Positions 44,690-56,569 of a stretch of 64,000 nt of DNA are shown here, one piece after another; within the stretch, counting starts at the first letter, position 1; the number at the start of each line of letters is the position of its first letter. The notes beneath the pieces are model-generated. The model was not told the origin of the DNA, ran no database searches, and saw only the letters and a program-made list of their open reading frames with translations. A program made the position numbers and the translations under genes. The stretch is from Sternotherus odoratus (taxonomy: Eukaryota > Chordata > Testudines > Kinosternidae), in the NCBI GenBank assembly GCA_032164245.1, contig JAVMKO010000001.1, positions 285,393,041-285,457,040 on the forward strand, in the 5' to 3' direction.

Positions 44690-44795
44690 TCAGTCTGAAG
44701 GCTGTTTGAGGCAGGGTCTCTGTCTTCCTCTACGTTTGCACAGCACCAGTTGGGGCACTACCATAAAGTGTGACATTAATTAATAATAATGATAA
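44690..44795 (+). repeat. L2/MIR 3' tail
   Basis: 'gaaggctgtttgaggcaggg', 'tctctgtcttcctctacg', 'agcaccagttggggcactac' and the terminal 'taataataatgata' repeat are the shared L2/SINE tail. Confidence 0.55.
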
Positions 44796-45359
44796 GCTAG
44801 CTGACAGATATGGCAATTTCCAGCAATTCTTGAACAAGCCTTATTGAATTAAGTGTATGTATCAGTGTGAGCCATGGATCTTATGTAATCCCATGGGGGA
44901 GGGGACTACATGCTTCAAAGCAATAAGAATAGTGGGTACCAGTTAGGCAAATTCACTCAGGTCATAACACCTCCAGAGAGATACCACACCTGGAGAGAAG
45001 CTCACATACACTGATTCAAACTGGATCCTCTAGGGACAAACAGACAAAGAAAGGGCTTTTGGTTAAATAGCCTGAGGTAAAACAGATTCAGGACCTTCTC
45101 TCAGATTCAAACCAAACAGACAGGCCCTTCTGTCAAAGGAGAACACCCTAACCCTTAGGGACCAGAGCCAGAGTTCTTCTGAAAATGGAAGATGCTGGGG
45201 GTCTGCTGATAAGCTTATTAGCATCATATTGGGTTTTTTTATTGTTTTTAATATGTTTTCTCTGAAGAGCTTTTACATTAAGAATAAATGTGCTCCCTTG
45301 GAATGAGCTGTTTATAGTAACAACCATTCACAGCCTCTGAGGAGAAAACAAAGAGTAGA

Positions 45360-45560
45360 ATCAGGCCTGCTCAGGTGGTCTGGTCGGCTGGGAATTCACA
45401 GTGTAGCCAGGGAACTGTGCAGCCTGTAAATTACTCCAGTCTGAGGGGAAAGAGATACAAATCTCCACCCAAGAGAGGTGATGGCTGGAGAGCCAGAAGC
45501 CTAAGAGTGGGGTCCTTATTGGACCACGGAGGGGTAATACAGATCAGTTTCCCTCCACCA
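45360..45560 (+). repeat. LTR-type fragment, opposite copy of 58864-59050
   Basis: 'cacagtgtagccagggaact' and 'gtgcagcctgtaaattac' match the complement of 58900-58950 ('gtgcagcctgggaaaac'), so the two belong to one family in opposite orientation. Confidence 0.5.
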
Positions 45561-46850
45561 TGAAAATGTGCACACACACACACCCCCCAATGCTTAGTAC
45601 AGTGACGAGAACATCAAAAATACATAGGCCTGGAGACTTGAATGTCCTCTGGGGATAATTCAGTGGCTAGCTCATCCCTGGTGTAATGCCATTTAAGCCA
45701 GTGGAGTTGTCAGGAAGGAATTGGTGCTTTGTGTTTGAACTGTGTCTCATTTAGGGCACTATCTTGCACCCCTGAAGTCAGTGGGAGTTTTGGGTGGGGT
45801 CTCTATGCACTTCTGAAACATAAATAATGAACTGTTCTGGATGAAAAGTGGCACGTCACTCCCTTCCCTATTAGCAAGTATGCCACTTGTGCATGGACCC
45901 AATTGCATGCAAAACTAGAATGAAACTAGCAGACAGCTTTTAATTCACTAAATAAGAGTTTATTGTTCTGTATTTAGGACTGTGTCAAACTAACTCCATT
46001 CCTTTACCTGGTGTTTTTCTAAAGCTTTTATTCCCAGTTTTAGATCTCATAAATTAACTGAACCCAACTCGCTTTTGATATTCATGACATAGATAAATGG
46101 CAAAACAGGATCAGTAGAAACCTCTGTGAATCACATTAGACTGTAAGGGCTCTTTATTTCCCAGAGCAAACAAAAAATGGCAATTGTACCTGATCTGCAA
46201 ATTGGAGAATGAAAACTCTGTCAGGGTGAGAGGGTCTTGCAGCAGTTTACTCACTTTGGACTTACTTATTGCAGTGCCTGGATCCCATAATGATCAGTGC
46301 TGTAGAAAAACCTGAGGCATAGACAGGAGCAGAGGAATTGCCCTACTGGATCAGACCAGTGGGATCTCTACTCTGGTATGCTGTCTCCAACAGTGGCCCC
46401 TACAGAATGCTTCAGAGGAAAGTTCAAGAAACCCTACAGAGGACAGCTATGGAGAAGAACAGAAGAACTTTCTTCCAAATTTAATATGTACCAAGACATG
46501 CTTCCCAGTACTCTAGTCTTGTGAGATCAGTCAGTGCACCAGGTACTCAAGTCACTACCTAGTTCTCACAGTTCCTATATACCCAACTATCTAAGTTTCT
46601 TAGGATCCATTCCCTATCACTACAACTTACGTCTCAGAACCATAACCCCCTCCCCTGGAGTGACCTTCTTGGTGTCTCAGGAATGACCAGTTTTCTCTGC
46701 CTCTGTTGAAAGGTGGCTTTTATGTAAAGAAGATTGTCCTCTGCCCTGTTCCTGCTCCCATTCAAGCTGGGTTGCCTCCTATCACCTTTCTTAAATATGA
46801 GGATTGGACCTACCTGTTCCCAGCTGGGCCTGCTCCACAGTGTCTGCTAT
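45561..46850. other. Unassigned non-coding sequence
   Basis: An (AC)n run at 45570-45584. 45655-45815 has weak similarity to the palindromic MITEs ('aagtcagtgggagttttggg'). Nothing else. Confidence 0.35.
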
Positions 46851-46852
46851 AT

Positions 46853-47176
46853 CAGCGGTTCTGAAACTGGGGTCGCCGACTGATCCCAGGGGGGTCGTGA
46901 GCTCCATTTGCCGCCAAACATCCGCTGAATTGATTGCTTCCGCATTCAGCGGCTTTTTTGGCGGACACTGTGTGCTTTGATAGTTCTAAGAAAAGCAGCG
47001 TAAGTGATTGTTTCCGGCTTTTCGACGGGCACTTTGAAGCGCACATCATGTCCGCTGAAATGCTGCCGAATGTGCAAGTAATCAGTTTGGCGGCTTTTCA
47101 GCAGACATACAAGGGTCACGCCACCGGACACTTAAGTGAAAAAGGGTCGTGGTTCCTCAAAGTTTGAGAACCACTG
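46853..47176. mobile_element. hAT non-autonomous transposon
   Basis: Inverted ends CAGCGGTTCTGAAACTGGGG and, read inward, CAGTGGTTCTCAAACTTTGA. 324 bp, no transposase. Duplicates are not perfect (tgctatat before; ttaactatat after), perhaps with a small insertion. The interior has repeated 'tccgctga' and 'ggcttttt(t/c)ggcgg' pieces. Confidence 0.8.
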
Positions 47177-47179
47177 TTA

Positions 47180-50100
47180 ACTATATACTGTTACTGCTCC
47201 ACCAGTTCAGCAACTGGCCTCAGGATGCTGCATTTGGTCTCTGAGGGTCATGAGTGGCTTGCTCCAGGTACATGCATTAGCTGATCAACTGGCAAGTAGT
47301 CGGAGAGCTTTAGATAGTAGCCCAAGGTTGCATAAGTGAAAGCACCTCAGAAATGCATAAGAGTATAGCTCTCTGTCCCCCGCTGGTGGCTGGGACTACC
47401 TAGAGATTATGACTGCTATTTGCTGTGAGCTATCAAAGTTGGGTCTCATTTCAGGCAGGAGAGGGTTATGCTTTTACATCCACAGGTCATAACCAGTCAT
47501 AGTCTCCCCAAAACTTAGCTTCTAACTGAAAGATCTAAACCAGTAACATAATAAATTCCCCAGTACTACTACAGAGATGAAAGTCTAGTAAAGATTAATT
47601 AGGACTAAGAACTAACCAGTTTATGGCTGGAGTAGATACCTGGTGGAACCCCTGAGAGAGGACAGTGGGAGCAGCTTCCCCTCCTGGCTCTGGAAGGAAT
47701 TGCCCATGGAGTTTTGTATTCCGGTTAATTGGCCTCCTACAAGAGTATTGACTTTCCTTTGCTCTGCTATTTTTTCATGTAACCCTTCTAAAACTGAAAA
47801 CACTCTTGTTACAGTCAAGCTTGGCTCTGCAGTGTAAATGCACCGTTCAAACATCAGCACAACATTTCTGCCACAGGCAGCTTAGGCAATGGCATAGCAA
47901 CTTAGAATTACCTCACAGGCAGGCTCCTGAGTTTAACCTACTCTTTACCTGCAAAGCCAGTACTAACATATCTGGCCTCCAGTTGCTATAAATTGAAACC
48001 GCTCTGGGTCCATTTGTCATGCACTGTCTCCTATGGTGGGTTTACTGCTGTGCCATGCTCTGAGGGTAGCTGACTTTAGTTTATTTTAAGTTGGAAACAC
48101 AGTTTGGAATGCATTTCCTGAGCAAGCCATGGAGAAACATAATTTATGAGCCAAGTTGGCCAATAAGGGCCAGTTATTTAAAAACAATGATCTGCCCATA
48201 TTAAAAGGGACTGTGAAGTTTGGCTGTAGGGCAGCGTTGGGAAGCTCATCACATCTGTTTAACTGCATTGCTCTCCTCTCACATACAGCTGCCTTCTTGC
48301 TGCTGTGATTAGATTTATGGTTGATCTGTCTGCAGAGCAGGCTCTTGTTATTCTGTCAGGCCCTGTGTTTATTTCAGATGTCTGGCTTTTTGGAAACAGT
48401 AGTGTCTAAATCAGTGATGGAGCCCTGATGAGTCTCTCTTTGTTTAAAAGCTCCCAGGAACCAGTTGGACACAACAGTGATTCTGGCTGGGGGAATGGAA
48501 GATGACCACAAAAATAACAGGACTAGGAAGACAAAAAATAAAAGAAGGAGGAGGTTAAAATTGAGTCAAATATTATGATCAAAGTCAGAGGGATAAAATC
48601 TCTCTCCGATCTCAAACACATCTCCATGACAGGAAAGGATAGTTTCACTGTCTCCAAAGAGTCAAAAGCATTATAAGTTCTGTTGATACAAATATTATTG
48701 GACAACCTCATCCTTGATGCAAACACATCCAACTCCACTGAAGCAAACAGAGGAAGACTGCCCTTGAATTTAAGACACTGGTCCTGGGATGATTTCAGTG
48801 GAGTTTTTTTTTCATTTACATCGACTGAGAATTTGACCCTAAACTGTAAAGAATTTTGAGGTCCTCAGATTTTTCAACAAATAAATCAAATACTGCTTTG
48901 TTATAGTAGTGAAATCCACTGAAGTCAGTGGAATTGCTCCCCATTTACCAGTGTAAATGAGAATAGAATTTGCCTCTGTTTATTTTTGTGATGAAATCAA
49001 CTACCGGGTTATAGCGGTGTAGTTACCACTTTAGTAAGATGTGAACTGCAGGTTGGTTTCAGGTTCCTTATTTTGGAATTTTACGCCCTTACATATTTAA
49101 TTAACTCTCGTGTAAGATGACAAAAATGTTCCACATAAATTGCTGTACCTGACACTGAGGAGAGCAATGACCTCTTTTAGCTCTGTTATGCAATGACACA
49201 CGACTTGCTGCTGTCATTGCTGAAAGAGTGTGGCATCTTGCAACAGGAATGAGCAGCTCTAGCCATCAAGGCACTGATGAAAGGACAAGTCTCCTTACAA
49301 GCAGATGCTCCAGAGCGTAGTTAATAGCACAGTGGGTTGCAGGACATTGTGATGAGCATTTAGAGCTGAGCAGCTGCTATAAATATATGCCTCCCTGACA
49401 TCTAACCACTCCATGGTGTACCCCAGTGGGTTGATGGCTGCTCCAAATTGGTCTTGAAACAAAGGAGTTGCCTTTTTGAAGTTTGCCTTTTAAATTTTAA
49501 AAGACCTGAGTTATATTTGCATGAACTCGTAAAGAAATATGTTCTCTTCATTTCCAAGCTCATGAATACTTGACCAGTATGAAAAGAGCTCTTAATCCTG
49601 TTATTATTTATTCAAGCAAAGATCTGGGGAAATAATGGTATGCAAGCTGTTCCCATGATACAAAGCCCTGTACTGTAGGTGGATGCTGTTTGCGCCTGCA
49701 TTAAAATGCATCAGTGTTTATGTATTCTAGGAGAGTTTTAGAAGCAGTATGAGTGCAGTGCGTATTGAACTGAAGGCAAAGTATTTTGGACTTTATTAGC
49801 ATTTGCTAGTAATTTCTGGAGCCCTTGAAAACGACTTCCCCTGGAAAAATGGGGAGCTGGCAACTATTTCCATGATGACTTGTAAACAAGATCAGAGTGC
49901 GCTATATAACTGACTTTTATATGCTCATTTATGAAGTGATGCCAGATTCTCCTCTCGTCCTTGCTCCTTCGAGAGCCTTGCTAGGCAGGGGCTGGAATGT
50001 GCTGGGGAAGCCTGCCAAAAGTGCTAATGTCAGGATGCAGAGTGAGGTAGATGGCTGGTCACCGGGGACCAGACGGGGATTGATTCAGAGAGACAGGCAG

Positions 50101-50390
50101 GCGTACAGATGTATAATTCTGCCAGAGCACATGCCATCACATTGTGCAGCCCAAACAGAGAGTCTTTTCATAACTAGTTTTCCTCCTCAAAATTTTGTCA
50201 CCTCCAACCAGACTGTGATGGGTATACAAACCCCATGCTGGGCCTGAAGGAGTTAAATGGCTATACTGGCCCAGGTAGGTCCGTCCCTCTGGACCTGCCA
50301 AGCATGTTCTGACTGAGCAGGTTAAAAGGAGCTCAGAACCCAATGCAAAGAGTGGTGGACAGGCTGCAGAAAAGAAGAATCCTTCTCTGA
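47180..50390. other. Unassigned non-coding sequence
   Basis: No gene. 48885-48965 has the 'ccactgaagtcagtgga' palindrome of the 21639 family. 49897-50247 is a 116-codon open stretch without features. Confidence 0.35.
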
Positions 50391-50392
50391 GG

Positions 50393-50696
50393 CCAGGTCT
50401 ATACATCCTTTGGTATAATTGTGTTGTTCAGGGGTGTGAAAAATCCACACCCGTGAGTGATGTAATTATACCGACCTAACCTAAAGTGACCAGACAGCAA
50501 GTGTGAAAAAACATCACAGGGGTACGGGTTAATAGGCAGCTATATATACACAAAGCCCCAAATATCAGGACTAGCCCTATGAAATCAGGACATCTGATCA
50601 CCCTAACCTAACACTCCAACCCTCCCATGTAGACAGCACTATAGTGACAGGAGACCTTCTCCCACTTACATAGCTATTGCCTTTCGCAAGGTGGAG
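50393..50696. mobile_element. MITE (Harbinger-like) with a second MITE inside
   Basis: Outer parts: 'caggtctatacatcctttgg', 'gtataattgtgttgttcagg', then 'gtagacagcactatagtgac' and 'cttacatagctattgcct'. The inner element 50481-50605 has inverted ends (CTAAAGTGACCAGAC; read inward TAGGGTGATCAGATG) and interrupts the outer one; 'acctaac' is present on both sides (50474-50480, 50606-50612). Matches the fragment at 33440-33608 in reverse. Confidence 0.65.
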
Positions 50697-51200
50697 TAAG
50701 ACGATGGGGGTGAGTGTATAGGATAGATCTGCCCCGAGAAGCCAGACACCAGGCTGAGCCTGAGAAGGGGCCGCAGGGTGGATAAGGCCACAGACAGAGC
50801 CTTCTCCAACTACCACCCACTTTGAGATCCAGCAGGTCCTGCAAGGCCCTGCTCATTTGGACTCTTTTTGTGTGTGTGTGTGTTGAGAGAGTGACTGGAC
50901 TATAGGCAGTGCTTAAGTTGTACCAGGATTTGCCAGAGCTGAGCCCCGGCACCTCTAGGCTTTGGCAGTTCATAGCTCCAGCACCTAATTAAAAGTAAAA
51001 AAAATGATTGAGCCCTGGCACCTCTTTCATTACAAATTAAGCCCTGATTATAGGGGCCAGGCCCCAAAATGAAGTAACCCAGGTGAAGTAACCCACAGGT
51101 GAAGCAAACTTGGATTTACTACAGGAAGAACCCTGCCAGTATTGCTTCCCACCAGGCTCTGGACTAGGGCCTAGTGGAGACGGAGGGCCCAGGTCCCTCC
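50697..51200. other. Unassigned non-coding sequence
   Basis: A (GT)n run near 50870-50882. No gene recognised. Confidence 0.35.
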
Positions 51201-51203
51201 CTT

Positions 51204-51400
51204 GGGGGGAGGGATAGCTCAGTGGTTTGAGCATTGACCTGCTAAACCCAGGGTTGTGAGTTCAATCCTTGAGGGGGCCATTTAGGGATATGGGGCAAAA
51301 AAATCTGTCAGGGGACAGTACTCGATCCTGCTAGTGTAGGCAGGGGACTGGACTCGATGACCTTCAAGGTCTTTCCAGTTCTAGGAGATTGGTATATCTC
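51204..51400 (+). mobile_element. tRNA-derived SINE (turtle type)
   Basis: 'ggagggatagctcagtggtt' (A box) and 'ggttgtgagttcaatcctt' (B box), then 'ggggccatttagggatatgg', 'tcctgctagtgtaggcaggg' and 'tcgatgaccttcaaggtctt'. A longer member than the copy at 31489, with an extra segment ('atctgtcaggggacag'). Confidence 0.9.
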
Positions 51401-51409
51401 CATTTATAT

Positions 51410-52980
51410 TTTTTTTTATTTTTTTATATATATTTTAAGGACTGACAGCCAGGTGTTGGTGGAAAGCCAAAGATTCTCATCTTAAGGTCAGGAACATAGA
51501 TAGCTACCTCCCTAACAGAGGGAAAGGGGCTGGAATTTGGGTGCACTAAGCAGTAGGCCGCCCTGCCCTCTGAGACGCCTATTACATCAACTCTGGAGTA
51601 TATCTTCAGCTGCGGCAAATCAGCTGCATTGACTTCGTGACTCCGTCATCTTCAATGGACCTACGATCATTTACACCCCCTGAATCTTATCTTCCTTCTA
51701 ATCCTGTTTTACCTTCCTTCTAATCCTGTCTTACCTTCCTTCTAATCCTGCCTGTGATCAGGCATATTATTTCAGTGCCATAAGCCGTTGTTCCTGGTGA
51801 ACACGAGTGGCTCATTACGTCACTGTATGGAATGGAATGATGCAAAAATAGACATATCCAATTTGCTCCCATTTGGGACCCCAGCTAATGTAATTATTGA
51901 TACAAGGAAAGGCAGAGTTGGGGCTTTTCAAACTAATATGATTTTCATAGATAGCAAACAGTGCCCCTCATAGTCTCACCGGCCTTAGTCCAGCCATAGC
52001 TCGCCACTCAGATTTAGCCTGAAAGGAATAGCACTTATCTGAGCCAAAGAACAGCACACCTAGCTTGTGCTATTAGGTTGGGGATGTTGAGGACCAGTCT
52101 TTCCTACTTCTAGGTTATCTAGCCAAGGTGCGGCCTGTGATATATGTTAAAGAAAGAAGAAAACTCTCCAAAAATTTAGACTGCTTTAAATGGGTGCCTT
52201 TCTTTACAGAACATGGACGGTATCTCTCTTTCCACTAGAATTTTTCTTTCTTTCCCTTTGCCCCCACCCACACTCTAACTTCTGCTCTGTTTCACATTGT
52301 CCTCTTATCAGAGCCTTAAAGGTGAACTTCCAACCCACAATGGTCCAACTGGATGAAACATCTATCTGCCCATCCTTATGTGATACCCAGTAAAGGGTTA
52401 AGCAGCTCTCAGGAGTTGCTAGGTAACAATGAACTGAGAAGCCATTGCAAAGGGGCACCATATTTTTCACATGCAAAAGATGTCCAAGTACACATACACT
52501 TTCACTGAGTGCAGTTACTGCATTGGCACACGCAGACTGTTATTCTGCACACGCAAATGGGTCATTGGGTGCATGATCCTACCCACTGGTGCCTTAAACT
52601 TGGCCATTTATGTCACAAATACAGTAGTTATGTGTGTATGTGTAATACAACATCTTTGGATAGGCCACTGGACTTCTGGATCTCAAGGCATAAACATCTA
52701 TTGCCTAAACTAGAAAAACCTAGAGCTGTATTATCTCAAAGTTAGTAGTGGAATCATCAACTTCTGTGTGTGGCTCAGCCACTAGTGGGAGACAGAGCAT
52801 TGCATTGCGTACAGAGTCCTGGGTCCCATCCCACTGCGGATGACATAGCCAGAGGTATTGTATCACGTGTGCAAATGGGGGTTCACGTTTTTGGCACGTG
52901 GGCATCCTCTTTTTAAAGAACATCCTCTTAGAAGAACTCCTGCTAGTAAAGAGGAGAGAGCAGAGTTTTTGTTTAGCCCA
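51410..52980. other. Unassigned; 22-bp tandem repeat at 51689-51752
   Basis: Three copies of a unit with 'taccttccttctaatcctg' at 51689-51752. The rest is anonymous; open stretches near 52204-52745 have no features. Confidence 0.45.
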
Positions 52981-52984
52981 TTGT

Positions 52985-53560
52985 AACGGCACAGGTGGGC
53001 CACTCTATTTTCAGCCACTTCTGTGCCCACAAACCAGCCAGAGACCTGTGCTTTGGTGCAATCGCCCATTGTCTTTATTTACAGTACAAGTTCCCACCAC
53101 CTTGTAGATACAGATTGCATCAGGCTCACAGCCTGAGGGTCTGCTAGCTTCTGCAGCTGCAAGGGGAGCGCCACCGCTAACTCAGACTCCTCCCTTTCCT
53201 CTCTCCCTGGCTTCCTTCCTGCCAACCTTTATGTAGCCCCTGGCTAATGAAGCCGGCAGCTGTTCCCCATTTGCCACTTAGGTCTGGACTTACTCAGTCA
53301 GCTCCAATTCCCCTTTCCTGATTGGAGCAGGCAAGACAGAGGCCTGGCTCAGGGTTTCCTAGCCAGCACCTTGTCACGCCCATGCATTGAGCAACTTTCA
53401 TAAAACATCAAAGGGGCATATAACAAAAGCCAAAGTCCAAAACTTTAGAGGGAGAGTTTAAAAGCACCTAAGGGGTTGAGGAGCATAAATGCAACAAAGT
53501 CAATAACCCATGTGTCCCTATGTCCCTTAGGTATTATTAAAACATCTTCCCCTTTAACAT
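52985..53560 (-). repeat. Probable solo LTR or LTR plus leader
   Basis: GC-balanced sequence with AATAAA on minus (TTTATT near 53076), 'ccctggctaatgaagccggc' and 'tcagctccaattcccctttc', typical of LTR texture. TGTAAC at the left could be an end. The right end is uncertain. No internal coding sequence. Confidence 0.4.
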
Positions 53561-53603
53561 CAGTTAAAGGGCCAATCGACCAAGGCTAATGTTTGCAAAG
53601 CTA

Positions 53604-54067
53604 CCGTATTTTTCGCCATATAGGACGCTCCGGCGTATAAGACGCCCCCGAGTTTTTGAGTAAAAAAAGCCGGACCAAAAAAAAACAAAAAAAAACCCAC
53701 CACCACACACAAAAAGCGCCTCGCTCTCCCGTCCCCGCCGCGCGGGCGGGCTGCTGGGAGCGCGCCGCTCTCCCGTCCCCGCCGCGCGGGCGGGCTGCTG
53801 GGAGCGCGCCGCTCTCCCGTCCCCGCTGCGCGGGCGGGTGCTCCCGGGGGCCCCGGGGCCCGAGCTGCTCCCGTTCCCCGCCGGCCCCAACACATGCGGG
53901 TGGGCTCGGGGGGGAAGCGCCGCCCCGCCCCGCCCGCCGGGCCACCTGCAGCCGCCCCAGCTCCAGCTGCCCGGTGAGTTTAATATATTCGGCGTATAAG
54001 ACGCCCCCCCTAATTTTGAGGCTATTTTTGGGGGTTAAAAAGGCGTCTTATACGCCGAAATATACGG
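53604..54067. mobile_element. Mariner/Tc1-like MITE with minisatellite
   Basis: TA duplicates at 53602-53603 and 54068-54069. Inverted ends: CCGTATTTTTCG and, read inward, CCGTATATTTCGGCGTATAA. 'ggcgtataagacgccccc' occurs on both sides. The centre is strongly GC-rich and carries three 44-bp repeats. No transposase; the long frames here are composition artefacts. Confidence 0.85.
53723..53854 (+). repeat. 44-bp GC-rich minisatellite
   Basis: Units start at 53723, 53767 and 53811, each 'gctctcccgtccccgc(c/t)gcg' followed by 'cgggcgggctgctgggag'. The third is cut short. It lies inside the MITE 53604-54067. Confidence 0.85.
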
Positions 54068-54069
54068 TA

Positions 54070-54585
54070 AGTACCTCAAATTAGGCACCTAAATCCACAT
54101 TTACTCACTGAAGCAAGTGACTGCACTACTGGGAGAGGCAGCCGCTCAGTGTGAAGGATGTGCGGCTGACCTGCGATGATTTATGAATACTGCATGTGGC
54201 AGGGCTACTGGGATAGTTACTGCACAGCCATATTGGGTTACTGGAATGTTTACGGTATGCGGTGGATTAGTTTAATAGCAAGGCTGTGAGGAACCTAGGA
54301 GGAAGGCAACACAATGGCTCCAGATAAAGGACCTCGATGGTCTCTCAGATAAAGTATAGTTCAGCTGGAGTGTTATCTCCTGTTTACAGGGGCGTGCACA
54401 AGGGGGATAAGCATGGGCACAGGGCTCCAGTAATTGGGGGGCGGCACATAACTCCTCTGGTCCTGGGGGTACAGTGGGGGGCACAGAGCTCCTCCAGCTT
54501 CGGGGCTGTGGCGGGGGGAGTGACGGATCCTGTCCCTCTAAAAGAGGTCACATTCCTGCACACACCCCTGCCTGGTTAAAGCACC
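54070..54585. other. Unassigned non-coding sequence
   Basis: 54400-54540 is GC-rich with 'ggcggggggagtgac'-like pieces. No gene recognised. Confidence 0.35.
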
Positions 54586-54589
54586 CAAT

Positions 54590-54812
54590 GACAAACCAGG
54601 AGACCTGGGTTCAGGGCTTACCTTGTCCACCCATTTACTGTGTAGCGTTAGTCAACTTCCTAACCTGTCTGCACCTCAGTTTTTCCATCTGTAAAATGGG
54701 GAGCACAATGCTTCCCAACCTCACAGAGGTGTTGAGAGGGCTGTTTGGTAAGTGTCTCTAAAGCTCTTGGAGATCTACATATAAAGCACAGAAGTACAAA
54801 TACTAGCATTAC
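54590..54812 (+). repeat. MIR-type SINE with tail
   Basis: 'gagacctgggttcagggctt' (B box), 'ccatttactgtgtagcgtta', 'gtctgcacctcagtttttcc', 'catctgtaaaatggggagca', then 'aagctcttggagatctacat' and a 3' end at 'tactagcatta'. Better preserved than the other MIRs in the window. Confidence 0.8.
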
Positions 54813-54814
54813 TT

Positions 54815-56105
54815 AGGGTCTAGAAAACAAATAACTGTTAGGCCTTGACTTGTGTCCTGCAGCCAGAGTAGTTCACAAAGAAACCCCTTGGAGCTTGGGA
54901 AACTATTAAATATAGTTATATATATATATACACGTAGATTAACATTTCTAGAAGATTTTAAAAGTCAACAAGTCAGTAACTTCCACCAGATCCTGATATC
55001 TTGGAGATTCTTATAGCCTGAATTAGTCCAGGCAACAATTTCTCTCTGCAGCTGATGCAATATATACATGTTACTTGTGTGTATTTGCAAGTTCTGTCAT
55101 GGGGGCCTAGAGCAGATGGATAGGTGCCCTCTTCAATGTTTGCATAAATCTAAATTCATAAAAAAAGAGAGGGATGGAGAGCTGCTCTTCTACCACATGT
55201 GTTTCAGTGTCTGCCTGTAGGCTGCTGCCCTCCTATGGCAAGTCACAATGGCATCTTCATTCTCAGCCAGCGTCTCTGGAAGGGAGCACACTGCGTTTCT
55301 GAGATGATGAGCCCAGGGTTGGCTGCGATACCTGCTGTTAAAATGATAGCCTCCGAAACACAACATGCTAGTTCACTATGTGAAGATCAAAACCGCAGTT
55401 CCTTAGAAAATCAGCACCCCGGGGCATGAATCATCTCTGTTCTGCGAGGGAGCATTTCTTTCATGCAAAGGGACTGTGCACAGCTGAAAGAGCGACTGTC
55501 ATTCTCAGTTGTGTGTGCCATTGTTATTGTGGAACGGTAACTTCTCCGGGCTGTACAGTTGGCTCCAGTGCTCCTCTCCCTAATGACAGAGGGGTTTTTT
55601 CAAGAACTGGAATCTTGGCAACACAGGATTGTTGACTTGGAAGCTCACTATTTAAAAAAAAAGCTACATTCATTTCAGCAACTCTGCTGAATCCTACCTC
55701 CGTTACTATGGTAGGACTGGGAAGCTCACCCTCAGGGTTAGTACCATGTGCTTGCTTCTATTATCGGCACTCTTTCCCTGTGCTCCTTTACTGCCTGCCA
55801 TTCTGAAGTCTCTGGCAGTATCTCTCCACTCCTGTCTCCCCTGAACTATCCTCATGCCCCGGAGAGGCAAGCTGCGACTCCACCCAGAAGTAGCTCTTGA
55901 TAAGAGGATGCAAAGCAGGACCATGGTACCGAAAGTTAGTCTGATAGTCCTTCCACAATCATAATTCCTTCCTTTGCTGACTGGAGACCAGTGTTTCAGC
56001 AAGGCCAGATTGAGGTAGGCATTATAAATGCCCTTTGGTGTGACTGGGAATAACGATGTTTTAGTTTTAAAAGGCTTTCCATCCCCTTCCCCTGCAGAGA
56101 CAGTA
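54815..56105. other. Unassigned non-coding sequence
   Basis: A (TA)n run at 54917-54930. The 138-codon open stretch at 55706-56122 has no features. Nothing supported. Confidence 0.35.
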
Positions 56106-56107
56106 AT

Positions 56108-56305
56108 GGCCAAGATTCTCAAACCTGACTAGTGGTTTAGGATTGCTTGAATTTTTCAGGTGCCCAACTTGAGACCTCTTCACAGGACCTGGTGTTCAGG
56201 CCAGAGCTGAGCTCCCACTTTTGGAAAACCAGGCCCCTTTAAAACGTCTCAAGTTGGGCACCTAAAAATTCAAGCAATCCAAAATCACGAGTCACTTTTG
56301 ACAAT
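56108..56305. repeat. Fold-back MITE
   Basis: Arms 'aggattgcttgaatttttca' + 'gtgcccaacttgagac' and 'gtctcaagttgggcac' + 'ctaaaaattcaagcaatcc' are inverted, about 45 bases each, separated by about 70 bases. Outer ends 'gattctcaaac...gtgg' and 'tgacaatc' are weaker. Confidence 0.8.
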
Positions 56306-56569
56306 CGTAACCTTCGTTGTTAGTCAATAGCTTACACTGCCACCACTCTTTTCATTTGGAAGATCAGAGCCCTTCATGTCCAACGCCGTATACATGCAGC
56401 ACCATCCCTGTATGGGAGGTAGTAATATGGCAACCAAGTAGTCCAGTCATTCGGGTGCCTATCCTAGGACTTGATCCTGAAACCCTTGCTCAGGCGAGTA
56501 CATTTTGCTCGTCTGAATCATCTGACTGACTTCTCGTATGGTTAAGAATTATTTATGTGAATAAGGGTG

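Noticed and set aside
46934..47167. 77-codon ORF
   Set aside because: Lies inside the hAT MITE, with repeated segments; not a transposase.
53560..54084. Proline/arginine-rich ORFs of 109-142 codons on both strands
   Set aside because: Caused by the GC-rich 44-bp repeat in a MITE; all frames are open at once.
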